This document shows positions 10,887 to 21,992 of a stretch of 64,000 nt of DNA, piece after piece. A program made the position numbers and the translations under genes. Position 1 is the first letter of the stretch; each line of letters starts with the position of its first letter. The notes under the pieces are model-generated. The model worked only from the letters and a program-made list of their open reading frames with translations. It was not told the DNA's origin and ran no database searches. The stretch covers positions 434,001 through 498,000 of the forward strand of contig MJAN01000001.1 in NCBI GenBank assembly GCA_001875255.1, in the 5' to 3' direction. This DNA is from Candidatus Sabulitectum silens. Lineage in GTDB: Bacteria; Fermentibacterota; Fermentibacteria; Fermentibacterales; JCC-6.

Positions 10887-12896
10887 ATGAAGAAACTGCT
10901 GTTCACCATTCCCCTGCTGACGCTTTTCGCCTGCGGAGGAGAAGAGCCGTCATCCTCCGTTGCGCCATTCATGGAACCGGAGCATGTGAGCTCCGAGAAC
11001 GCGGAAAGGCTGATCCCCCGGGAGGTGCTCTTCGGAAATCCTGAGAAGATAGGTCCCCAGCTGTCGCCGGATGGCTCCATGATCGCCTACATCGCCCCGG
11101 CGGACAATGTGCTGAACCTCTGGGTGATGAACCGCGACATGACCGGGGAACGACAGCTCACCTTCGACACCAACCGTGGAGTGACCAACTACTTCTGGGC
11201 GGAGAACGGGACCCATATACTCTACATGCAGGACCAGGCCGGGGAGGAGAACGACCATGTCTACAGACTGGAAGTGGAAACCGGCGATGTTGTGGACCTG
11301 ACCCCCTTCGAGGGGGTGAAGGCCTATGTAAGCGCCACCGACAGGAACCAGCCCAACACCGTCCTGGTTGAAACGAACCAGGAAAACGCCATGTTCTTCG
11401 ATGTGTACCGCTGCGACCTCCTCACCGGCGAGCTGGAAATGGTGGCGGACAATCCAGGAGTGGACGAGAACGGGAACATGGTCCTGGGCTACATGCCCGA
11501 CGAGGACCTGAACATCAGGCTCTACTATTCCATCCACCCGGAAACCGGCTGGATATCCGTCTACCACCGTTGGGGGGAGGATTCCCCCTGGGAGCTTCTC
11601 CAGAGCTTTTCCTCCAACGACGAGTGGGGTCCAAGAAGGTTCACCAACGATGGAACGGGAATGTACATAACCTCCAACCTGGAATCGGACCTCACTGCCC
11701 TTTACCACCTCGACCTTGAGACCGGCGGGGAAACATTCATTACCTCGGACACACTGGCGGATGTGGGCGGCGTGGGATTCGACCCTCACACCGGCGAGCC
11801 AAGAACGGTTTCCTACCACTATCTCAGACGGAGGAGTGAGGTCCTCGACCGATCCATACAGCCGGAGATGGACTTCCTGGCGGACTTCCACGAAGGCGAC
11901 TTCGGAGTCGCTTCCCGGGACAGGGCGGACAGCACATGGATAGTTGTCTACTACACGGTGGACAACCCGGCGGTGTACTTCCTTTATGACAGAACGGACA
12001 ACTCAATGACCGAGATGTTCACCGCCATACCCGAGCTTGAGAATTACGACCTGGCCGAGGTGGAGCCGGTGGAGATCATGTCCCGGGACGGTTCGTACTT
12101 CCCAGCTACCTCACGAAGCCCGACCGGTTTCTACGGGGAAGGGCCCTGGCCTGCCATAATGTATGTCCATGGCGGTCCCTGGGCCCGGGACTACTACGGA
12201 TACGAGCCCTTTGCGCAGCTCTTTGCCAACAGGGGTTTCGCGGTGCTCCAGGTGAATTTCAGGGGTTCCACCGGTTTCGGCAAGGAGTTCGTTAACGCCG
12301 GGAACAAACAGTGGGGTCAGGCAATGCAGGACGACATCACCGACGGAGTGCACTGGGCGGTTGAGAACGGCATAGCAGACCCGGAAAGGGTGGTGATACT
12401 GGGGGGTTCCTACGGAGGCTACGCCACCCTTGCAGGGGCTGCCTTCACCCCGGAGCTCTACTGCGCTGCGGTGGATTTCTTCGGTCCCTCCAACCTGATC
12501 ACCTTCATGGAGACCGTTCCACCCTACTGGCGCCCCCTGATGGCAATGATGAACATAAGGGTTGGTAATCCCGACGACGAGGCGGACAGGGCAATGCTGG
12601 AGGAGTATTCACCCCTGAACCATCCCGAGAACATCACCATGCCCATCTTCATAGTGCAGGGCGAGAACGACCCCAGGGTGGTCAAGGCCGAGAGCGACCA
12701 GATGGTCCAGGCCCTGAGGGCCATAGGCACCGAGGTTCTTTATGTGGTCTACGGCGACGAGGGCCACGGTTTTGCCCATGAAGAGAACCGCCTTGACTTT
12801 TCCGGAAGGGTGGAGGAATTCCTCTATCTGAATGTTCCCGGTGTGGAGTGCGAACTCTTTGAACCGGTGGAGGGCTCCACCGCCAGGATCGAATAG
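10887..12896 (+). CDS. S9 family (prolyl oligopeptidase/acylaminoacyl-peptidase-like) lipoprotein
   Basis: An intact 669-residue serine peptidase. The N-terminal signal ends in LTLFAC followed by Gly-Gly, a lipoprotein-type sequence, so the enzyme is periplasmic or surface-anchored. Residues 45-380 resemble the WD40-like/TolB beta-propeller of S9 enzymes (PQLSPDGSMIAYI, TFDTNRGV). The C-terminal alpha/beta hydrolase domain has MYVHGGPWA (oxyanion side), nucleophile Ser in GGSYGGYA at about residue 508, Asp in GENDPRVV (about 594) and His in EGHGFAHEE (about 626). All three triad residues are present. Likely role: trimming short peptides in the envelope. The gene is preceded by GGGAG and an extended -10 promoter, and faces mscS with a hairpin between. 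Confidence 0.92.
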   Translation: MKKLLFTIPLLTLFACGGEEPSSSVAPFMEPEHVSSENAERLIPREVLFGNPEKIGPQLSPDGSMIAYIAPADNVLNLWVMNRDMTGERQLTFDTNRGVTNYFWAENGTHILYMQDQAGEENDHVYRLEVETGDVVDLTPFEGVKAYVSATDRNQPNTVLVETNQENAMFFDVYRCDLLTGELEMVADNPGVDENGNMVLGYMPDEDLNIRLYYSIHPETGWISVYHRWGEDSPWELLQSFSSNDEWGPRRFTNDGTGMYITSNLESDLTALYHLDLETGGETFITSDTLADVGGVGFDPHTGEPRTVSYHYLRRRSEVLDRSIQPEMDFLADFHEGDFGVASRDRADSTWIVVYYTVDNPAVYFLYDRTDNSMTEMFTAIPELENYDLAEVEPVEIMSRDGSYFPATSRSPTGFYGEGPWPAIMYVHGGPWARDYYGYEPFAQLFANRGFAVLQVNFRGSTGFGKEFVNAGNKQWGQAMQDDITDGVHWAVENGIADPERVVILGGSYGGYATLAGAAFTPELYCAAVDFFGPSNLITFMETVPPYWRPLMAMMNIRVGNPDDEADRAMLEEYSPLNHPENITMPIFIVQGENDPRVVKAESDQMVQALRAIGTEVLYVVYGDEGHGFAHEENRLDFSGRVEEFLYLNVPGVECELFEPVEGSTARIE

Positions 12897-12910
12897 GCCC
12901 CTTCGGCTAC

Positions 12911-12933
12911 AGGCCGGGCCCCGGGCCCGGCCT
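12911..12933. terminator. Bidirectional hairpin between convergent genes
   Basis: A perfect GC-only inverted repeat: 11-bp arms 12,911-12,921 and 12,923-12,933 around one central base. It sits between the stop of the S9 peptidase gene and the stop of the convergent MscS gene, overlapping the latter's stop codon. There is no strong U-tract on either side, so it may act with Rho or simply as a transcription roadblock. Confidence 0.6.
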
Positions 12934-14433
12934 ACAGTTTGAAGAAGGCCTTTACCCTGGCTATGAGGTCTTCCCCGTGGCGGTCTTTCTTCTCCACCCT
13001 GACGGTCTTTCTTTCCCTGGCACTGGTGGATTTCGTTTCCTCGAGCTCCTTCTGGCGCTTCTCCAGCATCTCCGTGAGGGGCTCCACCAGGGCCGGGTTC
13101 CTGTCCAGTACCACCTTCAGACCGGATTTCTTTACCACCACTATCTGTGATTCCTCAAGGGCTGAAACCGTTGCGGAACGGGGTTCACCTGTCAGCAGGC
13201 TCATCTCGCCGAAGAACTGGCCGGGACCCAGTGTGGCCACCACCACCGGTTCGTTCTTTCCGGAGGTAACCGTGACCTCCACCGAACCGGTTCTTATTAT
13301 GTGCAGGCTGTGGCCGGTGTCGTTCTGGCGTACTATGGACTCTCCCTTAGTGTAGCGGAGAATGGAGGACCTTTCCGCAAGAAGGTTTATGTCATTGTCG
13401 TCCAGAGGCTTGAAGAGTTCCACCCTTTTGAGTTCCCTGAGTATATCGTCCCGAAGCTCCGCCCGGAGCTTCTCCTCGTGGTCGGGGGTGACGGTGTGAA
13501 GGAAAACATCCCGTATGGGGAAGGGGATACCCATTCCCGCCCTCTGGAGGCAGTACCAGATCCTTGAACGGACAGCGTCGCAGATAAAGGGTTTCCTTGA
13601 AAAATCGGTTATCCAGAACCGGACCTCGTAGGTCATGCTGCTCTCGGCGAAGTCCAGGAGGAACACCGACGGTGACGGCTTGGCGCTTATGCCGCTGGTG
13701 TCGGATACAGCGCCGAGCAGAACGTTCTTTACCCGTTCCGGAGGCTGTGTGTAGGATACTCCCACCGTTACCCGCTCAAGATGGAGTTTCGTTGGCTGGC
13801 TGTAGTTGGTTACAACGGTTTTCGATACCGTGGCGTTTGGTATGGCCATGATGTCGTTATTCCGTGTTCGTACTGTGAGGACCCTCCAGTTCATCTCTTC
13901 CACGGCGCCTCTATGCCGTCGATCTCCACCCAGTCCTCCATTTCGTAGGGCCGTTCCAGCTGAAGGGACAACCCGGCGAAAACATTGCCCAGGATGTCCT
14001 GCAGGGAGAGACCGATCACCGCGGAAAGGACGGTTGATGTAACCAGGAAGGCGGTGAGCTGAACATTGAAAATGGTGTTAAGAAGGACCACCGCCAGGGT
14101 CGCCATTATTATGAAGTGGAGAACATCTATCACCAGTCTGGGAATGGGAAGCTCCATCTGTCTTCTGGCCAGGTGCTCCCAGAGAAGCAGCGTGAGGAAC
14201 TGCATCACCGTGTTGGCCGCCGCCATTATGGACAGGGCAAGGAGTATCCTGAGCCCCAGGACATCCTGGGAGACACCTGCCATTTTCAGCACCAGGTAGA
14301 GCCCCATGGAAGCCCCGGTGACGATCACCCATACCCGGAGCCTGCTCTGGCCGTCGTGCTTTTTCAGTATCCAGAGCATCAGTCCCACGGAAAGCCCCAG
14401 AAAAACAGCCTCGGGAATGTTGGCCCAGTTCAC
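12932..14433 (-). CDS. MscS mechanosensitive channel with C-terminal cyclic-nucleotide-binding domain, one frameshift
   Basis: Small-conductance channel of the MscS superfamily, bCNG type. The GTG start at 14,433 is set by GGGAGGGG four bases upstream. Four or five TM helices are followed by the pore helix and the conserved LSLQDILGNVFAGL/EDWVEIDGIEG segment. The frame breaks near 13,900 and resumes with EEMNWRVLTVRTR and the beta domain. Residues after about 330 form a CAP_ED domain with the phosphate-binding cassette GQFFGEMSLLTGEPRSATV, including the Glu and Arg that contact cyclic nucleotides. A basic/acidic tail ends the protein at about 500 residues. Family knowledge suggests ligand-gated rather than purely tension-gated opening. 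Confidence 0.88.
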
Positions 14434-14446
14434 CGGTCCCCTCCCT

Positions 14447-16927
14447 TCATCGGAGCAGAGTGAATCTTACCGGGGTTCCTGAATCCCCGGTCATGAGGGA
14501 ATATACCCCGGCAGCAAGGGAACCGCAGTCGATGCTGATGGTGCCCCCGGGGGATATGTTCGCCGGGGTTTCCAGCACCACCCTTCCGGTAATGTCCAGT
14601 ATGAGTACGCTGCCGGAATAGGGGCTGGCCTCACCGGGAAGACCGATCAGCAGGGATCCCCGGACGGGGTTCGAGAGTATCTCCGGCCCGGTGGTGGGGG
14701 CGGGTTCGGTGTGAATCCCCGTGGTGGTCTGGCAGTATATGTCCCAGTTGCCCCCTTCGGTGCCGGCCCAGAAGTACCTTCCCCCTGAGAGAACCGGATT
14801 CCAGACCGGGCCGCCGGATGTAACGGGCTGGAAGGGAGGGGACCATTCTCCGGATTCCCTGACCGAAGCCCAGGCAGAGCCGTTCACCCTTCCCTGCTGC
14901 CATACCACCACCGGAGCTCCTGAGGGGTCTGAACCGATCCGGGGGTTCATCAGGTGGCCGGTGGTGCTCCATATCTCCTCTTCATCCAGCCACTGGGAGC
15001 CGTTCCAGCTTCTCGAGACCACAGAGGAGGTAATGCCGTCGGACTGCCAGACCGCCACCAGGCTGCCCTGATAGAGGCCGATGACCGGTGAGTGGCAGAA
15101 TGTTCCGGTGGAGATGGGCACCGGGGGCTGGAACCCCCCCGTGTCGCCTGTGGTCCACATTATGGAACCGCCGGAGGCGGAGTTCTTTACCCAGACAGCG
15201 TGGAGACCGCCGCCGGGGCCTTCGGATATTGATGGAGACGAGGCCCATGCGCCCTCTGCGCTGAGTTGTTCCTGGAAGGAGGGACCCTGGAGGGTCTTTG
15301 CCATTACTCGGCCTCCGGTTGCCTCCCAGTCCTGCCAGGCAAGCCACACCACATCGGTGCAGGCCAGAACCGGGGAGACCTGATAGCCGTCCTGGGGAAC
15401 CGCCACCTGTATGTTCCCGAAGGGTATTCCGCTGGCGGTCTTGATCCTGTAGGAATAGTTCGAGTATTCGAAATCGCTCCAGGCCAGCCAGGGGACCCCG
15501 GAGTCGTCGAAGCAGACCGAAACGGCATTGTCCCAGTACTCGTCTTCGTCGACGATATACACCTGGCTCCAGCTGTCTGCGCCATCGTCGTAGAACCTGG
15601 CGGCTATGTCCAGCCTGCCGTTCTCGCCGGTGAGCCATGCAACCGCGGTGATGTTTTCATGGGTGGCGGCATCGGGAAAGCAGTCGGAATGAAGGCTGGT
15701 GGAAACCGTGAAGGCGTCGGTGGTGGTTCCCGGCTCACCCGCCGGTGTGCCGGTGAAGGATGCGGTGAGAGGCTTCAGGGTAGGGTCCCCCAGAAGGGCG
15801 TTCCCGTAGAACCATGCCCTTTCGTATGAGGAGAAACCACCGGCGGCTATGTGCTGCCACCAGTCCCGGAAGGCCTCTCCAAAGGTGGAGCCGGTGCCCA
15901 CCGGCCCGTAGAAGTATTCGAAATCCAGCATTGAGCCGGTCTTTGCCGCGCCGGACACCAGCAGCCCCGTATCGGTTCCGAACAGGTACCAGTTGCCCAG
16001 GCATCCCGTTTCCACCCACCTTGCGTTGGAGCAGGAGAAGAGCTGAAGGAAAGCGCTGCCGGGGTTCAGCTGGGCTATTTCCGGAGCCATCACCGTTCCC
16101 GCCATTCCTCCGGGGATCTTGAAGGTATGGCCCCAGGGGGAGGAGTGGGCCATGAGGTGCACGAACTCATAGCCCTCCTCCATGCGGTCGAGGTAGTTCT
16201 CCGCTGTTGTCACGCCGTCGGAGTTGACCACGGTGACCCCGGAAGCGCCGTAAATGGCGTTCAGACCGCAGCTGGAGTAGGAGTAGCTCCAGTCGTCGTC
16301 GATATAGGTCAGGGCCCTCGAGGGAGGGGCCATGGCACCGGTTCTGTAAAGGTGGTTCTTCTGCAGGTATTCCGAAAGCATCAGGAGTTCCGAGCCGAAG
16401 TCCATTGCGTGGGCGTCTATTCTGCCCAGCCATATCTCCGGAGCCACATCGCCTGTGTGGGAGTCGTAGAGGCCGTTGCCGTCGGCATCGGTCCAGGTGC
16501 CGTCGAGGTCCATGAGAAAGAGCTCACAGGGGAACTCTTCCGATGCCCAGTAATCCTCCTCGAACCAGGCGCAGGGAAGGAAACCTATGAGGATGGCGCC
16601 GTCGAGGTCGGGGGTGGACTGGAAAAGGGCCCTCAGGTCCTCCGCGGTGCCCCCGGCCATGCTCTGTACAACGGCGTTCCACCCCTCGGAGGCCAGATCG
16701 GACTGGAGCTGGGCTATCTGGGACGCCAGGGGCCCGGCGACATAGTCCGCCGCCACTATGAGAACCTTGTTCCCGTTGGAATAAGCTCCGGTGGGAGCGG
16801 AAATATCTGTAAAGGAAGCGGTGCGGCTTTCCAGGGGAGAAAGATCGGCAGAACTGCGCTGCAGCCCTTCAATGCCCGTGGGGACCGTGGTGCCGGCAAC
16901 CGCCAGTAAAGCCAGGAGAATGACCAT
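14447..16927 (-). CDS. Secreted C25 (gingipain-like) cysteine peptidase with C-terminal sorting-type domain
   Basis: An intact 826-residue secreted protein. A Sec signal covers about the first 15 residues (MVILLALLAVAG). Residues 50-390 resemble the clan-CD C25 fold: KVLIVAADYVAGP at strand 1, a calcium-like acidic loop (DLDGTWTDADGNGLYD), the probable catalytic His in FVHLMAHSSPWGH (about 260) and Cys in LQLFSCSNARW (about 297). The middle part looks like repetitive beta-propeller blades (WLAWSDFEY, WLAWQDWEA). The last 80 residues resemble type A sorting tails of Bacteroidota-like secretion systems: VLILDITGRVV ... LAAGVYSL ... RFTLLR. GGAGG precedes the ATG. It lies 13 bp upstream of mscS on the same strand. 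Confidence 0.82.
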   Translation of the reverse strand: MVILLALLAVAGTTVPTGIEGLQRSSADLSPLESRTASFTDISAPTGAYSNGNKVLIVAADYVAGPLASQIAQLQSDLASEGWNAVVQSMAGGTAEDLRALFQSTPDLDGAILIGFLPCAWFEEDYWASEEFPCELFLMDLDGTWTDADGNGLYDSHTGDVAPEIWLGRIDAHAMDFGSELLMLSEYLQKNHLYRTGAMAPPSRALTYIDDDWSYSYSSCGLNAIYGASGVTVVNSDGVTTAENYLDRMEEGYEFVHLMAHSSPWGHTFKIPGGMAGTVMAPEIAQLNPGSAFLQLFSCSNARWVETGCLGNWYLFGTDTGLLVSGAAKTGSMLDFEYFYGPVGTGSTFGEAFRDWWQHIAAGGFSSYERAWFYGNALLGDPTLKPLTASFTGTPAGEPGTTTDAFTVSTSLHSDCFPDAATHENITAVAWLTGENGRLDIAARFYDDGADSWSQVYIVDEDEYWDNAVSVCFDDSGVPWLAWSDFEYSNYSYRIKTASGIPFGNIQVAVPQDGYQVSPVLACTDVVWLAWQDWEATGGRVMAKTLQGPSFQEQLSAEGAWASSPSISEGPGGGLHAVWVKNSASGGSIMWTTGDTGGFQPPVPISTGTFCHSPVIGLYQGSLVAVWQSDGITSSVVSRSWNGSQWLDEEEIWSTTGHLMNPRIGSDPSGAPVVVWQQGRVNGSAWASVRESGEWSPPFQPVTSGGPVWNPVLSGGRYFWAGTEGGNWDIYCQTTTGIHTEPAPTTGPEILSNPVRGSLLIGLPGEASPYSGSVLILDITGRVVLETPANISPGGTISIDCGSLAAGVYSLMTGDSGTPVRFTLLR

Positions 16928-16974
16928 GGGAACCTCCAGTGATTTATACAGGGCGGGGTTATCTCAATATAAGC

Positions 16975-18514
16975 CTATGGATCATCCAGGACCACGGCGT
17001 AAACGGTGAGCCTTCCCCGGTGAAAAACGGTGTCCGCACCGGCTGGAGGATTGCCCTCTATCAGCAGGCACTTGGCTCCCAGGGAATCCGCAGCAGCCCT
17101 GGCCCCGGATGCGGGCCAGCTGTTAAGAACCCCGGCAACCCGGCTGTAGTCCGCCGGGAGTGTGGTGCTGTAGCCGTTTACCGAAGGTGTGAAGTGCCCG
17201 ATGGAACCTGCCATTCTCAGGGTTTCCCTTTCCGGACGGTCAAGGTCGTCGGACATGGCAGGTAGATAATCCTCTCGAACTCCATCTCCCCGAGCCAGTC
17301 CTGCCATGGCTGGGGTTCCAGGGGGATGGTCTTGACCGGCGGGTGGTATGCCCCGGCGGCGGTCAGGGCGATCCCGCACAGGGCCAGGGTTCTGTTTCCC
17401 CCCATTGCCCTTCCCGCCATGACCGCCATGGGGACCAGGGCGAAAATGGCACCCCTGGCGGGAAGCCTTATTGAAGAGGCTCCGGGAAGACCAGCCAGCA
17501 GCCTGAAGGGTCCCGGCGAAAGCTCCCTGCCGAATGCCACCAGGGTTGGCCCCAGGCTGAGCAGGGCGAAGACCCCGACGCAGGCAGCCAGGTAGCCGTC
17601 CATCCAGTTCTTTTTCCCCCTGAAGAGATACCAGAGGAAACCTGCGGCCACCGCCAGTCCAGGCCAGAGGGCCGCCTCGGGATGAAGGCCGGGCCATCGC
17701 ATCCAGCCCAAAAGAACGCTGGTTTCCCATGGCGAGATGAAGGCGGCAATGTCGGTGGAGGCAGCGGTATCCACCGGCCAAGTTCCAGCATGGGCGAAGT
17801 GCCCGGCAAGGAAGGGAATGCAGGCTGCGTTGCCCGCTGCCCACCAGCCGGTGAACCGAAGGATGCCTCCCCTTCTTCCAGCTGAAAGCAGGAATGGAAT
17901 GAGAAGGGCCAGGGCGATATTCAGGAAGAACCAAAGGTAGAGGGAGGCCAGGCATTGCAGAAGTATGAAAAGGGACATCAGCCAGCCTCCGGACCGTTTT
18001 TCGGCGAGGTCCAGGGCGAAGTATACCGCCATGAGACCAAGGCCGGCGGAAAAAGCTGAAGATGCCAGAGGTGAGACTGGAACCAGGGAAGGAGTATAAC
18101 CGCCGCTCCGGTGAAGCCGGACCCCACCGGCGTACCGCCGGTTCTCAGCGTGATGAGCCGGCGGCGTATCCCGCCAGTATCAGTGATAGGGTCATGAGAA
18201 TGTTGTGGCAAAGCACCGGACCCGCCCCGGCAAGGTGCAGGGGAAGGGCGGTCAGGGCTCTGAGTCAGGAGGAGGTCGTTCCTCCCGCCGCCGTCGGGGA
18301 CCTGGAAGATGGGAGGTTCAAGGGGGTTTTCTCCCCCGAGGAGGCCGTGGATGTTCCATTGAATGAGCCAGGTATTGAAAAGGGTGTCGGCGTGGTCGTG
18401 GGGGTGGGAGCTGGTTCCCAGGGGAAACAGTGCGAAGAGTGCCGCGGCAACGAAAAGGGGAAGGGCCACGGCGGTCCGCCGTGGCAGTCCTGGGTCCTTC
18501 CCCCGGGGTTTCAC
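16975..18514 (-). CDS. Polytopic membrane protein, GT-C glycosyltransferase-like, several frameshifts
   Basis: A heavily frameshifted membrane protein of about 510 residues. The N-terminus has one TM segment (VALPLFVAAALFALFPLG) followed by a loop HDHADTLFNTWLIQWN and ENPLEPPIFQV, the layout seen in GT-C-type membrane glycosyltransferases where an acidic residue follows TM1. At least eight further hydrophobic segments follow, then a soluble tail containing ALAAGARAADSLG-like sequence and VFHRGRLTVYAVVLD. Frames break near 18,250, 18,130, 18,060 and 17,240. The GTG start at 18,514 lies four bases after the proS stop, so it is probably translationally coupled to proS. Exact function unknown. 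Confidence 0.6.
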
Positions 18515-18518
18515 CCTG

Positions 18519-20154
<1,636 letters not shown>

Positions 20155-20246
20155 TCACAGATTCCGGTGGTAGTAGTAAGTCCTTTAACCCTGTAATAAG
20201 AGCATTCTTCAGGGGTTGGTCCCCTTCTTCACAATAAGGAGGGAAT

Positions 20247-21128
20247 TTGGAGGGTTCACGGGCTGCTGTGTCCCAGGGCCGGGGTCTGGATGTAGCGTAT
20301 CTCTATGTAACCGGGATATTTACCGTTGCCCTTTCCCTTATACCGATTTTCAGGGGCTCCTTCAGGGTTCCCTACATGATCCCCCTCTGGGCGGCTCTTT
20401 TCCTTGTTTACAGATACGCCCTGGTTCCCGAAAAGTACAAGTTCCTCGTGAACGGCCTTTTTCTGGGGGGATGTTATCTGGGTCTCGGCTATGTGGCCTC
20501 CACCTCCGACGGTTCGTGCTATGGCGAAAGCATCCTTGCCCTTGAGACAAGGCTTTTCGGCACGCTGCCCTCAAGGTGGCTCCAGGAGAGGCTCATAACC
20601 CGGGGCAGCCCCAACTGGTATGACTATCCCCTGGCCATTGCCCACAGTCTTTTCTTCTCCTTTCCATTCATCACACCCTGGCTGGTCTACAGACACAGGG
20701 GACTCAAGGCCATGAAGAGGGCCATTCTCGCCTTTGGTTTCATAACCACCACCGGGTATCTCGCATACATTCTCTTTCCCCTGACACCCCCGTGGCTTCT
20801 GGCCATCGACGGCGTGATCGAACCGCTTGACAGGTGTGTTTTCAACGCAATTCGTGAGGTGGTACCCGCCTTCCTGGTCTCCAGCGCCAGCAACACCCCC
20901 AGGGCGGCAATGCCCAGCCTCCACGCCGGGGTCACCCTTCTTATGTCTCTGCTTCTTCTTCGGGAGCTTGGCTGGAAGAGGGGCTGGTGGTCGGTGGTGA
21001 TCCTCCTCGCCATATGCTTTGAGATAATTTACGGCGCCGAACACTTCATTATCGACATAGCGGCAGGTTTTCTCTTCGCCCTGGCGGCATACGCCTTCGC
21101 ATACCTTCCGGGGTTTGGGAGGGAATAG
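20247..21128 (+). CDS. PAP2-superfamily membrane phosphatase/phosphotransferase
   Basis: An intact 293-residue polytopic protein with about six TM helices. It carries the lipid-phosphatase signature motifs: MPSLHAG (motif C2, general acid His) and YGAEHFIIDIAAG (motif C3, nucleophile His and charge-relay Asp). The arrangement with long N-terminal membrane segments resembles the inositol-phosphotransferase-like (Aur1/PAP2_3) branch more than simple undecaprenyl-diphosphatase. The start is TTG at 20,247, chosen because AAGGAGGG lies directly upstream. Likely works on lipid phosphates at the inner membrane. It precedes panB by 45 bp. Confidence 0.82.
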   Translation: MEGSRAAVSQGRGLDVAYLYVTGIFTVALSLIPIFRGSFRVPYMIPLWAALFLVYRYALVPEKYKFLVNGLFLGGCYLGLGYVASTSDGSCYGESILALETRLFGTLPSRWLQERLITRGSPNWYDYPLAIAHSLFFSFPFITPWLVYRHRGLKAMKRAILAFGFITTTGYLAYILFPLTPPWLLAIDGVIEPLDRCVFNAIREVVPAFLVSSASNTPRAAMPSLHAGVTLLMSLLLLRELGWKRGWWSVVILLAICFEIIYGAEHFIIDIAAGFLFALAAYAFAYLPGFGRE

Positions 21129-21143
21129 CCGATTCGTTATCTT
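21115..21143 (+). promoter_or_regulatory. Candidate promoter for panB-pur-tsaC genes
   Basis: TTGGGA (21,115-21,120) and TATCTT (21,138-21,143), spacing 17 bp, straddle the end of the PAP2 gene. The -10 and its following GCCCT resemble the site before the sensor kinase at 2,946. Weak. Confidence 0.28.
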
Positions 21144-21173
21144 AGCCCTGTTGTCCCCACATCGGGAGTAAAG

Positions 21174-21992
21174 ATGTCCAGAAGGAAAATTTCGGTAAGA
21201 ACACTGGGGTCCATGGCCCAGAGCGGTGAGAGAATAGTCGCCCTGACGGCCTATGATTACCAGACGGCAAAAATGGAGGAGGCCGCCGGGATCCATGTGA
21301 TCCTTGTGGGGGACTCCTTTCAGATGGCGGTCCTCGGCGAGGAAACCACCCTGGGGGCCAGCATGGACGTTCTCGTGACCCACTGCCGGGCGGTTAAAAG
21401 GCAGCCCCCACAGCCCTTGTGGTGGGAGACATGCCCTTCGGCAGCTACCAGCCGTCGGACGAGATCGCAGTTGGGAACGCAGTGCGCTTCATAGCCGAAG
21501 CCGGAGCCGACGCGGTGAAGCTCGAGGGCGGAAACCCCTCCGCCGTGGCCAGGGTCAGGGCCATAGTCAGCTCAGGCATCCCCGTTATGGGTCACATAGG
21601 TCTTCTTCCCCAGTCCATAAGGGCCGAGGGGGGTACAGAGTGGTCCGTTCCGGGGCCAGGGGGAGCTGCTCGATCAGCTGAAGGCCCTGGAGCAGGCGGG
21701 AGCCTTTTCGGTGGTCCTTGAAATGATGGAGGAGGATCTGGCCCGGGAGCTCACCGAAGCCGCGTCAATTCCCACCATCGGTATCGGCGCCGGCAGGTTC
21801 ACCAGCGGTCAGATACTCGTTGTTAACGATCTTCTGGGAATGAACGGGGACTTCAATCCCCGGTTCCTGAAGAAGTACGCGGACCTTGGTTCCATAATAG
21901 GGAACGCACTTGAGAAATACGCCGAGGAAGTAACCGAAGGCACTTTCCCCGGGGAAAGGAATGTTTTCAGGCCGAGGGGAGATAAAAGTTGA
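21174..21992 (+). CDS. panB: 3-methyl-2-oxobutanoate hydroxymethyltransferase, two frameshifts
   Basis: First step of pantothenate synthesis: transfers a hydroxymethyl group from 5,10-methylene-THF to alpha-ketoisovalerate. Residues include [17 protein letters not shown], the Mg-binding [40 protein letters not shown] and IPTIGIGAG, all family hallmarks. Frames break near 21,410 and 21,640, in G/C runs. Full length is about 273 residues, as expected. Its TGA overlaps the TTG start of purD by three bases. Confidence 0.93.
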
